Assembly: GCF_019711595.1 (NCBI RefSeq) | Contig: NZ_JAIGNR010000002.1 | Coordinates: forward strand, 186,001-250,000 | Origin: Qipengyuania sphaerica | GTDB lineage: Bacteria; Pseudomonadota; Alphaproteobacteria; Sphingomonadales; Sphingomonadaceae | DNA length: 64,000 nt | Reading direction: 5' to 3' | Part shown: one piece after another, positions 26,055 through 35,420 of the stretch | Position numbering within the stretch: position 1 is the first letter of the stretch | Layout: each line of letters starts with the position of its first letter | Notes under the pieces: model-generated | Told to the model about the DNA's origin: nothing | Seen by the model: only the letters and a program-made list of their open reading frames with translations | Databases searched by the model: none | Position numbers and translations under genes: made by a program

Positions 26055-27163
26055 CCCGGCAAATCCCCGAAATCGACCAGCGCCGCATCGCGCATACCTC
26101 GCCACACATTGCGCGCCTGCACCGTGTCGGCGACATCGTGGACGCGGAGCATTTGCGCGCCGCCGTCCATCGCCTTCAGCGCCAGCGCAAGGCTGCCGCC
26201 GAGGCGCTTGTCGGCATCCTCTTCCTTGCTCATCGCGCCGATCATCCGCTTGCGGCTCGCCCCCACCAGCAGCGGGTGGCCGAGCGCATGGAACAGCGGC
26301 AGCGCGTTCAGCAATGCGAGGTTGTGCGTGACGGTCTTGCCGAAGCCCAGCCCGACATCGAGCAATATGCGGCTGGCGTCGATACCCGCCTCAAGCGCCG
26401 CATCGCGGCGGGCACGTAGCTCGTCGAAGACTTCGAACACCACGTTCTCGTAGTCGCCGCCTTCATGCAGGTCCTGTCCCGTCCCCGGCGCGTGCATCAG
26501 CACCACCGGGCAACCGGCCCTCGCCACCACCTCGGCCGAGCGCGGATCGTGGGTAAGCCCGGAAACGTCGTTGACGAGGCTCGCACCCGCATCGAGCGCT
26601 GCCTCCATCACCGCGGCCTTGCGCGTGTCGACGCTGACCGCCGCGCCCATGGCTGTGCACATCTCGATCGCCGGGACCACGCGCACGATCTCGTCGCCTT
26701 CCCAAACGGGCTTGGCACCCGGGCGCGTGCTCTCGCCGCCGATGTCGATGATCGCCGCGCCCGCCTCGAGCATGGCGGAGGCCACCTCGCGCTGGACGTC
26801 GGGCTTGTCCATGAACTCGCCCCCGTCGCTGAAGCTGTCGGGCGTGACGTTGAGGATGCCCATCACCTGCGGCTGGTCGAGGCGAACCGTGCGCCCGCCC
26901 ATCTCCAGCGGCGGATGCGCAAGCGTGAGGTTGGCCCACTGCGTTTCCGCATCGGCAGCGAGGTCATCCGGCAGCTGGCCCAGCACCTCGGCCATCGTAT
27001 CGGGCGACGCGAGCCAGCGTTCGACCACCTTGCCATCCCTGCGCAGCACGACCGCAAAGCGGGCCGCATAGACCATCCCGCCCGCCAGCCGGATGGCATT
27101 GCCATGCTCTGCCTGCGGACCGGGCACGAGGCCGAAGGGGCGGATGTAGATGCTGTCAGTCAT
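26051..27163 (-). CDS. folP: Dihydropteroate synthase with N-terminal extension
   Basis: FolP condenses 6-hydroxymethyl-dihydropterin diphosphate with p-aminobenzoate in folate synthesis. The catalytic TIM barrel starts at about residue 97 with VMGILNVTPDSFSDGG and shows GGESTRPGA, DTRKAAVM, NDVSGL, GLGFGKT and the pterin-loop end LVGASRKRMIG. The product is 370 residues, about 90 longer than E. coli FolP. The extra N-terminal part (IYIRPFGLVPG and onwards) is a separate small domain also seen in related sphingomonads as I recall. A dispersed repeat lies upstream. Confidence 0.94.
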   Translation of the reverse strand: MTDSIYIRPFGLVPGPQAEHGNAIRLAGGMVYAARFAVVLRRDGKVVERWLASPDTMAEVLGQLPDDLAADAETQWANLTLAHPPLEMGGRTVRLDQPQVMGILNVTPDSFSDGGEFMDKPDVQREVASAMLEAGAAIIDIGGESTRPGAKPVWEGDEIVRVVPAIEMCTAMGAAVSVDTRKAAVMEAALDAGASLVNDVSGLTHDPRSAEVVARAGCPVVLMHAPGTGQDLHEGGDYENVVFEVFDELRARRDAALEAGIDASRILLDVGLGFGKTVTHNLALLNALPLFHALGHPLLVGASRKRMIGAMSKEEDADKRLGGSLALALKAMDGGAQMLRVHDVADTVQARNVWRGMRDAALVDFGDLPG

Positions 27164-27189
27164 GGTTGGATTGCCCTAGCCGATTGCCG

Positions 27190-27223
27190 ACAGGATGGAA
27201 CAGGTGGAACGCGGTCCTGGAGA
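27190..27223. repeat. Short interspersed repeat, copy 2
   Basis: This stretch begins ACAGGATGGAACAGG and ends CGGTCCTGGAGA, and matches the copy at 15148-15180 except for a few substitutions. On the minus strand it reads GTTCCACCTGTTCCATCCTG, two tandem GTTCCAYCY units. It lies 27 bases upstream of the folP start, the same relative place as copy 1 before its hydrolase gene. Confidence 0.6.
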
Positions 27224-27377
27224 AGAAATCTGGGCGCCTCCGGTTTTTGCGCGTCCGGAACAATTGGTCAGGAAATCGCATGCTTGCCATGACCACTCCA
27301 ATAGCGGCCCGGCCCCTTGTAGGACAGGGCGGGAACTAACAGGCGACTTGCTCACTCCCAACCTAGACTGAGTTCGT

Positions 27378-28724
27378 GTGAGTTTGCCTCCCTTCATGAC
27401 ACGCTTGCGCGATCCGATCCGCCTCATCCCCCTGCTGTTCGCCGGTCTCATCCTTGCGGGCACGGCCCTGCTTTCACTTCCGGTCGCAACGGCCGATGGA
27501 AGCAGGGCGCCGCTCCTCTCGGCGTTCTTTACTTCGGTGTCGGCAGTATCGGTTACCGGCCTCATCATCGAGGACACGCCGGTTTTCTGGTCCAGGTTCG
27601 GTCAGTCGGTCATCATGCTGCTATTCCAGATCGGCGGCTTCGGCATCATGACGGCAGCGACGCTGTTCGGCCTCATGGTCGGCAGGGGTTTCGGCCTTAA
27701 GGAAAGGCTCGCCACACAGGTCGAACGGAGCCGTCTGGAAAGCGGCGACGCCATCTCCGTTCTCAAGCTGGTGCTGCTTATAACGCTTGTCGTCGAGGCG
27801 GCAGTCATGCTGATCCTGACCTGGCGTTTCACGACCGCGCACGGGATGACGCTCTCCGAGGGAGCCTGGCACGGCCTGTTCCATTCCGTGAGCGCCTTCA
27901 ACAACGCGGGATTTTCCAGTTTTTCCGATAGCGTGATGGGCTTTCAGCAGGACGGCCTGATACTGGGCCCGATCATGCTGGCGGTAATCCTGACAGCGCT
28001 CGGCTTTCCCGTCATGCAGGACTTGCGGCACCACCGCCTGTCCTGGCGGCGATGGTCGCTGCACACGAAGATCACCGTCACGGGTACCCTCGGCCTGCTG
28101 CTGTTCGGCTTTTTCGCCACTCTGGCGATGGAATGGAGCAATCCCGACACGCTCGGCCCGATGGGAATTGGCGGCAAGATGCTGAATGCCGCCTTCCATT
28201 CGGTCATGCCGCGCACCGCGGGCTTCAACAGCCTCAACGTGGGTGCCTTTGCCGACGAGACCATCATGAGCAATTACTTCCTCATGTTCGTGGGTGGCGG
28301 CAGCGCGGGTACTGCCGGCGGGATCAAGATCACGACCTTCCTGGTGCTCTTCGCAATCGTCCTTTCGGAAGTGCTCGGGCGCCGCGATGCCGGCCTGTTC
28401 AACCGGCGCTTCGGGCGCGCCATCGAGCGACAGGCGCTGTCGGTTACCGTGCTCGCCGCTACGCTGGTCTTCGCGGCAACGACCTATATTGCCATGGTCA
28501 GCCCGCTGCCGCTCGACGACATATTGTTCGAATGCATTTCCGCCTTTTCGACCGTGGGCCTTTCTACCGGCATCACGGCAGACCTGCCCCCATCCGCCCT
28601 GCTCGTACTGTGCCTGCTGATGTTCGTCGGACGCGTAGGGACCATTACGGTTGCCACCGCGCTGGCGCTGGGCGGCCGAGAACGACCATTCCGTTATCCC
28701 GAGGAGAACCCCATTGTCGGCTGA
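27378..28724 (+). CDS. trkH: TrkH/KtrB-family potassium uptake membrane subunit
   Basis: The 448-residue ion-conducting subunit has the four M1-P-M2 repeats of the TrkH/KtrB family. Pore-loop glycines are visible in SVSAVSVTGLII, SVSAFNNAGFSS, SVMPRTAGFNSL and SAFSTVGLSTGI. Length (short of TrkH of enterobacteria) fits KtrB-like proteins. The GTG at 27378 is taken as the start; an ATG at 27396 is possible. Its gating partner gene follows with an 11-base overlap. Confidence 0.92.
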   Translation: MSLPPFMTRLRDPIRLIPLLFAGLILAGTALLSLPVATADGSRAPLLSAFFTSVSAVSVTGLIIEDTPVFWSRFGQSVIMLLFQIGGFGIMTAATLFGLMVGRGFGLKERLATQVERSRLESGDAISVLKLVLLITLVVEAAVMLILTWRFTTAHGMTLSEGAWHGLFHSVSAFNNAGFSSFSDSVMGFQQDGLILGPIMLAVILTALGFPVMQDLRHHRLSWRRWSLHTKITVTGTLGLLLFGFFATLAMEWSNPDTLGPMGIGGKMLNAAFHSVMPRTAGFNSLNVGAFADETIMSNYFLMFVGGGSAGTAGGIKITTFLVLFAIVLSEVLGRRDAGLFNRRFGRAIERQALSVTVLAATLVFAATTYIAMVSPLPLDDILFECISAFSTVGLSTGITADLPPSALLVLCLLMFVGRVGTITVATALALGGRERPFRYPEENPIVG

Positions 28725-29373
28725 TCAACGCAAACCTGTCCTGGTTATCGGCCTAGGCCGTTTCGGAGCGGCTGTTGCCCAGACGCTCGAACGCATGGGT
28801 CACGAGGTGCTGGGTGTCGATACCGAGGCGCGTCTAGTCCAGGAGCACGCAGGACGGCTGACCAAGGTCATCGAGGCGGATTGCACCGATGCCGCCACCT
28901 TGCAGCAACTGGGGGTCGGCGATTTCCAGGCCGCGGTTGTGGCGATCGGGACCAATATCGAAGCCAGTGTGCTGGCAGTGCTGGCGCTTTCCGACCTCGG
29001 TATGAAGAACATCTGGGCAAAGGCCACGAATGATAACCATGCCCGCATCCTCGAACGCACCGGCGCCCATCATGTCGTCTTCCCCGAGCAACGCATGGGC
29101 GAACGTGTCGCCCACCTTCTGAACGAGCGCCTGCTCGACTTCATCTCCTTCGGCGACGAATTTGCCATCGCGCGCCTGAAGGCGCCTGAGCCAATCGTTG
29201 GAGTCCCCTTGGTCACAAGCGAATGCCGCCGGAAGTTCGACGTCACAGTTGTGGGCGTAAAGCGCGAGGGCGAGAATTTCATCCACGCGGTCCCAGACAC
29301 GATCATCTTCGAGGACGACGAACTGGTGGTCTCGGGTAAGATCGAGGACATCGAGAAGTTTTCTTCGATCTGA
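28714..29373 (+). CDS. trkA: TrkA/KtrA-family potassium uptake regulatory subunit
   Basis: I place the start at the TTG at 28714 because GAGGAG lies 7 bases upstream and the conserved sequence begins right after it (KPVLVIGLGRFGAAVAQTLE). That gives 219 residues: an RCK-N domain with the GxGxxG motif and acidic VDTE, then an RCK-C domain from about residue 140. It forms the cytosolic ring that gates the TrkH-type subunit in response to nucleotides. A longer frame upstream overlaps trkH and has no start signal. Confidence 0.92.
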   Translation: MSADQRKPVLVIGLGRFGAAVAQTLERMGHEVLGVDTEARLVQEHAGRLTKVIEADCTDAATLQQLGVGDFQAAVVAIGTNIEASVLAVLALSDLGMKNIWAKATNDNHARILERTGAHHVVFPEQRMGERVAHLLNERLLDFISFGDEFAIARLKAPEPIVGVPLVTSECRRKFDVTVVGVKREGENFIHAVPDTIIFEDDELVVSGKIEDIEKFSSI

Positions 29374-29384
29374 GCGGAGATTTC

Positions 29385-29597
29385 TTCCCGTCCACAAGCA
29401 AATACAGCTGCCGCGCGGCGTCAATGGGCTTCACGTCGCCATCGACCTCGTTATGCCAGAGGGTTCAGCCATTGCCGCTGGGATTGCCTTGTAGCTCCTT
29501 GTAGAGACCACGGAGCGGCCCGTCTGCTGGCGGCAGGCAGTCGCGGTCAGTATTGACATTTCGTCCGCAACCGGCCCTTCTTGCTGCCGGGTTGCCG
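29385..29597 (-). pseudogene. Decayed copy of the CcrM C-terminal (RAMA-type) domain
   Basis: Read on the minus strand this stretch parallels the last 70 or so residues of the intact ccrM at 32194. Translation gives LQGNPSGNG, a TGA stop at 29467-29465 where CcrM has Trp, then [20 protein letters not shown] and YLL; intact CcrM reads [33 protein letters not shown]. Upstream, PGSKKGRLRTK in another frame resembles [12 protein letters not shown], implying a frameshift. No start codon or methylase domain is present. It fills the 236-base gap between trkA and the DUF418 gene. Confidence 0.8.
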
Positions 29598-29609
29598 AGG
29601 GGAAACGGC

Positions 29610-30830
29610 ATGACGGACGAGCAGGCGGCAGCTCACAGCAGCACAACGGTGGCGAAAGCCAAGTCTTCTCGCCTCGAATTCGTCGACGCTCTGCGCGGAT
29701 ACGCGCTTCTGGGATTGCTGATGGTACACTCGGTGGACGGCTTCGGCACCGGGACCGCGCGAGCTGTTCCAACCGTCTGGAGCGACGTCGTCTACTTCCT
29801 CTTCGAGAGCAAGGCGTTCACGATTTTCGCCCTGCTCTTCGGGTTCGGCTTCGCCACGATCATGGCGAACCAGCGTGCGCGCGGGGTGGATTTCACCAAG
29901 CGTTTCGCCTGGCGACTGCTCCTGCTCCTGGCAGTCGGAACGCTGCACAGCCTCATATATTGGGGCGATATCCTGCAGGTCCTGGCCCTGATCGGCCTGC
30001 TGCTGATCCCGATCGACAAGATCCGCAGCAATACCGTGTTGCTGGTCATCGCCTTGGCGTGTTTCCTCCAGTTGCCGCTCCTCGCTCAATGGCTCGCGGC
30101 GGAGGCAGGCAACGCCCTCGCTGCCAGACAACCCTATTTCATGGGCGCGACATTCTTCGAGACCTTCAAGACGGGCGATTTTGCCGATGTGGTGATGACC
30201 AACGCGACAGCAGGCCAGCAATTCAAATGGTCGGTTAACTGGTCGTTTGGCCGGGTGAGCGAGATCGCGGGCCTGTTCGCGCTCGGCATGGTCATGCAGC
30301 GGACCGCTTTCTTCGCCCGCCTGTCGCAGGAGCACAGGCTGGCCTTGAAAGTCATTGTGTGTGGCGGCCTCTTGATTGCCGCGCTTCATTTTCTGGCGGA
30401 GCCGCTCATCCCGACCAGTTTCGACGGTGACAAGTTCCCGTTGGGCGTCTTCAGCGCATCAGCCTTCGTCAACCAGTGGTACTCGCTGGCCTTCGTGGCG
30501 ATCCAGATTTCGCTCCTGGCCATGCTCTGGAATTCGCCGGCCCGAAAGCTGGTCGAAATCTTCAAGCTACCCGGTCGGATGACGCTGACGCTCTATGTCG
30601 CCCATTCGGTCATCGCGGTCCCGGTCCTGTACAGTTTCGGCCTCGGAATGTGGGACGATTGGTCGACCCGCGACATGCTGTTCGCAGGTTTGGTTTTCTA
30701 TGGCGCGCAGATTGTCTTTGCGCGCTGGTGGTACGCGCGTTACCGCTACGGCCCGCTCGAGTGGACCTGGCGTGCCGCCACGCTGACCGACTGGAAGGTG
30801 CCGATGCGGGTCACCCCGCGAGCGACGTGA
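29610..30830 (+). CDS. DUF418 domain-containing membrane protein, copy A
   Basis: The ATG at 29610 follows GAGGGGAA and gives 406 residues. The protein has about ten helices, opens with the family motif RLEFVDALRGYALLGLLMV and ends with the DUF418 signature FARWWYARYRYGPLEWTWR. The family is related to acyltransferase-3/YeiB membrane proteins; no activity is proven for it. A second member lies at 45579. No operon partner is evident: the next gene is 136 bases downstream. Confidence 0.88.
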   Translation: MTDEQAAAHSSTTVAKAKSSRLEFVDALRGYALLGLLMVHSVDGFGTGTARAVPTVWSDVVYFLFESKAFTIFALLFGFGFATIMANQRARGVDFTKRFAWRLLLLLAVGTLHSLIYWGDILQVLALIGLLLIPIDKIRSNTVLLVIALACFLQLPLLAQWLAAEAGNALAARQPYFMGATFFETFKTGDFADVVMTNATAGQQFKWSVNWSFGRVSEIAGLFALGMVMQRTAFFARLSQEHRLALKVIVCGGLLIAALHFLAEPLIPTSFDGDKFPLGVFSASAFVNQWYSLAFVAIQISLLAMLWNSPARKLVEIFKLPGRMTLTLYVAHSVIAVPVLYSFGLGMWDDWSTRDMLFAGLVFYGAQIVFARWWYARYRYGPLEWTWRAATLTDWKVPMRVTPRAT

Positions 30831-30966
30831 CGTGGCCCCGGATTGGTGTGGCTGCGGGTCCGGTCGATTTCCTCAGGCGTGCGCCGCAGCCTTCCTTTTT
30901 GGCCATTTTCTTTGACGTTACATAGGATTAGAGGTCTTGCGATGCACGGCCGGAAGGGACGAAATA

Positions 30967-32190
30967 ATGGAACTGGCGAAACGGGCGACCGGCGCAATGC
31001 TTGCGCTCGGCATGATGGCCACGGCTGCTAGCTCGGTGGCGCAGCAAGCCGCGCCTCCCTCTGATCCGCCCCGTGCGCGCGATCTGGGCGTCCCGTTCGA
31101 CGGTACGCCCGGCAGGCTGAACGCAATCACCGACGTCCCCGGCATCGAAGTGGGTCACACCACGCTGATCTCGGGCGATGGCGACCTTGTCGTGGGAGAA
31201 GGACCCGTTCGAACCGGCGTCACCGCGATCCTCCCTCGGGGCAAGACCTATGATCCGGTCTATGCGGGCTGGTATGCGCTCAACGGCAATGGAGAACTTA
31301 CCGGCACCACCTGGATCGAGGAATCGGGCTGGCTCGAAGGGCCGGTGATGATCACCAATACGCACAGCGTCGGCACGGTACGCGATTCCACCATCGAATG
31401 GGCGCACAAGCGCAGGTTCTTCGCGCCGCTGGCGGGAGAGCCGGACACCTTCTGGATGCTTCCGGTCGTGGGCGAGACCTATGATGGCGACCTCAGCGAC
31501 ATCAACGGCTTCCATGTGAAGAAAGAGCATGTTTTCGCGGCGCTTGACGGTGCGACGGGAGGCCCGGTTGCCGAGGGCAATGTCGGCGGCGGCACGGGCA
31601 TGATCACCCACGGTTTCAAGGGCGGGATCGGTACATCCTCGCGCGTCGTTTCAACCGGCGGGGGTGAGTTCACCGTGGGCGTGCTGGTCCAGTCCAACTA
31701 CGGGATCAGGGACACATTCACCGTCGCGGGTGTGCCGGTCGGCCGGGAGATTACGGATCTGACCACGACCTATGGTGACCATAACCAGGAAACCGGCTCG
31801 ATCATCATCGTGATCGCTACCGATGCCCCCCTGCTGCCGCACCAGCTCAAGCGCGTGGCGCAGCGCGCGACCATGGGCGTAGCGCGCAACGGCTCCTATG
31901 CGTCGAACGGTTCGGGCGACATCTTCATCGCTTTTTCGACCGGCAATCCGGGTGCCTGGAGCCGCGAGCAACCGGCAAATGTGACTAGCCTTTCGAATGA
32001 CGCGCTAAGCCCGATCTTCCGCGCCACCGTCGAAGCTACCGAGGAAGCGGTAATCAACGCCCTTGTCGCAGCAAAGACCATGACCGGCATCAACGGCAAT
32101 ACTGCCCATGCCTTGCCCCACGACCGGCTGCGAGAAGTGCTGAGAAAATACGGGCGACTGGTGGAAAGCGGACCAACCGAAACGGACTAG
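30967..32190 (+). CDS. Exported P1/S58 family aminopeptidase (DmpA-like)
   Basis: The ATG at 30967 follows GGAAGGGACG; the 407-residue product has a signal peptide ending SSVAQQ. The family consists of self-processing N-terminal nucleophile hydrolases such as DmpA (L-aminopeptidase D-Ala-esterase) and BapA. The conserved segment GNVGGGTGMITHGFKGGIG runs into TSSR (Thr223-Ser224-Ser225). The chain is expected to cleave itself there, exposing Ser as nucleophile; the exact bond is inferred from the family. Also conserved: TNTHSVGTVRD near residue 135 and GDIFIAFSTGN near 318. Confidence 0.9.
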   Translation: MELAKRATGAMLALGMMATAASSVAQQAAPPSDPPRARDLGVPFDGTPGRLNAITDVPGIEVGHTTLISGDGDLVVGEGPVRTGVTAILPRGKTYDPVYAGWYALNGNGELTGTTWIEESGWLEGPVMITNTHSVGTVRDSTIEWAHKRRFFAPLAGEPDTFWMLPVVGETYDGDLSDINGFHVKKEHVFAALDGATGGPVAEGNVGGGTGMITHGFKGGIGTSSRVVSTGGGEFTVGVLVQSNYGIRDTFTVAGVPVGREITDLTTTYGDHNQETGSIIIVIATDAPLLPHQLKRVAQRATMGVARNGSYASNGSGDIFIAFSTGNPGAWSREQPANVTSLSNDALSPIFRATVEATEEAVINALVAAKTMTGINGNTAHALPHDRLREVLRKYGRLVESGPTETD

Positions 32191-32193
32191 GCT

Positions 32194-33515
<1,322 letters not shown>

Positions 33516-33612
33516 ACTTCGATTTCGAAGGCAGCATTTGTTTTGAAGCCTCTCCGGCCCTAGGTTCGGGGTGTAATTCAGGCGTAAGACGGGACTGGGG
33601 GGTGAAGAAGCT

Positions 33613-34800
33613 TTGATCGGCAAGATTATCCTGGGAGTGGGTGGGTTTGCCGTTGCGGGCATCGCGCTTGCCTGGGCCACATCTCCCGATCCGCGCTTCA
33701 ATCCCGCGAGCTTCGAGGACGAGCCGGTTTCGGTGCGGCTGGCCCCGCTCGAAGTGGCCTTGACGCTGGCGCAATTCCGCGACGAAGACGGCGGGACCGG
33801 CACCATGCTAGTGCGCAGTTTCGACGGCACGAATGTGTCCGGGGTGGACCTCGGCGAACTGGGCGCAGAGCCCCTCGCAGATCCTTTCGCAGCGCTCGCC
33901 TCTGCCGATATGGGCGAATTCTCAGATTACGCACTCGGCCGTTTCCCCCAAAGGACGGTGGCGGTGGCCGACCTCCTGCCCAGCGGCACCAATGGCAGCC
34001 GTCATATCGGCATCGGAACCAATTTCCCCGAACACGCCGAGGAAGCGAATAGCTCCAGCGTCTTCATCTTCCCCAAGTTTGGCCCCGCCACCCCTGCCCG
34101 CACCAAGGTTCGCGCCGAAGAAGACGTCTTGCTCGACTACGAGGTCGAGTTCTGCATGCGCTTCGACCGCGACATTGCCAGCCGGGAGGATTTTGAGGCT
34201 GCGGTGAAAGGCCTGTTCCTCTGCGCCGACTTCACCAATCGCAATGCGCTGGTCGAAATGGCCGATCCCGAAAATCTCGACAGCGGTTTCGGCTTTTCCG
34301 ATGCCAAAAGCGGCCCCGATTTCTTCCCCACCGGCCCCTTCCTGGTGATTCCGCGCGACTGGGAAGCCTTCACAGCCGATTTGCGAATGACCACCAGTGT
34401 GAACGGTGAAGCGCGGCAGGATGCACGCGGTCGCGAAATGACGCTCGATTTCGGCGAGCTTGCAGAAAAGGCGCTGCGCGACATGGATAGCCCGCGTTTC
34501 TCATACGACGGCCGTTTCGTGAAGCTGGCCGAGGAGGGGCGGATCGATACCTCCACCACGCTGATGTCGGGCACGTCCGAAGGCACGATCTTCACCGCAC
34601 CAACCCGCGGCGACATGATCGAGGCAGTGGTCGCATATATCCTGCAGGGCGGGCCGCTTTCGGGACGCGGGTTCATGGACTCCGCCCGCGGCACTTTCAT
34701 CGCCAATGAGCTGGAATCACGCCACTATCTCCAGCCGGGCGACCGCGTGCGCTACGCGTCCAACTGGCTCGGCGATATCGAGGTCGAGGTGGTGCGCTAG
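33613..34800 (+). CDS. Fumarylacetoacetate hydrolase-like protein with N-terminal anchor
   Basis: The product has 395 residues from a TTG at 33613. An N-terminal helix (IILGVGGFAVAGIALAWA) precedes a FAH-type fold: the metal-ligand pattern is visible in HIGIGTNFPEHAEE, LLDYEVEFCMRFDRD (the two Glu) and LFLCADFTNRNA (Asp). The C-terminal part GTSEGTIF and LQPGDRVRYASNWLGDIEVEV corresponds to the FAH GTPxGVG and PGD..IEGIG segments. Cytosolic family members cleave acylpyruvates or decarboxylate; a membrane-anchored or exported form is unusual. Function unknown. Confidence 0.72.
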   Translation: MIGKIILGVGGFAVAGIALAWATSPDPRFNPASFEDEPVSVRLAPLEVALTLAQFRDEDGGTGTMLVRSFDGTNVSGVDLGELGAEPLADPFAALASADMGEFSDYALGRFPQRTVAVADLLPSGTNGSRHIGIGTNFPEHAEEANSSSVFIFPKFGPATPARTKVRAEEDVLLDYEVEFCMRFDRDIASREDFEAAVKGLFLCADFTNRNALVEMADPENLDSGFGFSDAKSGPDFFPTGPFLVIPRDWEAFTADLRMTTSVNGEARQDARGREMTLDFGELAEKALRDMDSPRFSYDGRFVKLAEEGRIDTSTTLMSGTSEGTIFTAPTRGDMIEAVVAYILQGGPLSGRGFMDSARGTFIANELESRHYLQPGDRVRYASNWLGDIEVEVVR

Positions 34801-35420
34801 ATCAGCACCATCTGGCTGACCGGCGCGAAGCTGCGGCGGTGCAACGGGGTCGGGCCGTGTATGCGCAGGGCCTCCATGTGCTCCTTCGAACCGTATCCCT
34901 TGTTGCTTGCCCAGCCATATTGCGGGTGCGCCTCGGCGGCCTCCACCATCAGCCGGTCGCGATATTCCTTGGCGAGGATCGAGGCTGCCGAGATGCATGC
35001 TTCCTTGCCGTCGCCGCCCACGATCGCGCGGGCGGGCCAGCGCCATTCCTCGCGGCGACCGTGCGGGGTCATGTTTCCGTCGATGAGGACCTCGGAAGGC
35101 TCGCAGCCCAGGGCCTCGACACAGCGCTGCGTCGCGAGTGTCATCGCAAACATGGTCGCGCCGAAGATGTTGAGCCGGTCGATCTCCTCCGGCTGCACCA
35201 CCGCCAGCCCCCAGACGCAGCGGCGCTGGATTTGCGGCTCGAGCTTGGAACGCTTGGTGGCGCTGAGTTTTTTGGAATCGTCGAGGCCGCCCGGGCACGG
35301 CTTGCACAGCACCACTGCAGCGGCCACTACCGGCCCTGCCAGCGGACCGCGCCCAGCCTCGTCCACCCCGATCACGAGCGGGGCGTCGCCAAGTCCATAA
35401 TCGGGAGCAGATGAAAACAT
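34797..35420 (-). CDS. rnhB: Ribonuclease HII
   Basis: From ATG 35420 the protein has 207 residues. It removes RNA from RNA-DNA hybrids and single ribonucleotides from DNA. Active-site residues are in VIGVDEAGRGPLAGPV (Asp-Glu), LIDGN (Asp) and a later Asp in EYRDRLM. DDSKKLS is also typical. Its start codon overlaps the start codon of the divergent sugar dehydrogenase gene by two bases, and its stop overlaps that of the convergent FAH-like gene. Confidence 0.95.
   Translation of the reverse strand: MFSSAPDYGLGDAPLVIGVDEAGRGPLAGPVVAAAVVLCKPCPGGLDDSKKLSATKRSKLEPQIQRRCVWGLAVVQPEEIDRLNIFGATMFAMTLATQRCVEALGCEPSEVLIDGNMTPHGRREEWRWPARAIVGGDGKEACISAASILAKEYRDRLMVEAAEAHPQYGWASNKGYGSKEHMEALRIHGPTPLHRRSFAPVSQMVLI

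Noticed and set aside
29431..29772. 113-codon minus-strand frame beginning in the DUF418 gene
   Set aside because: It overlaps the ccrM relic in a different frame and the real DUF418 start; the relic explains the similarity.
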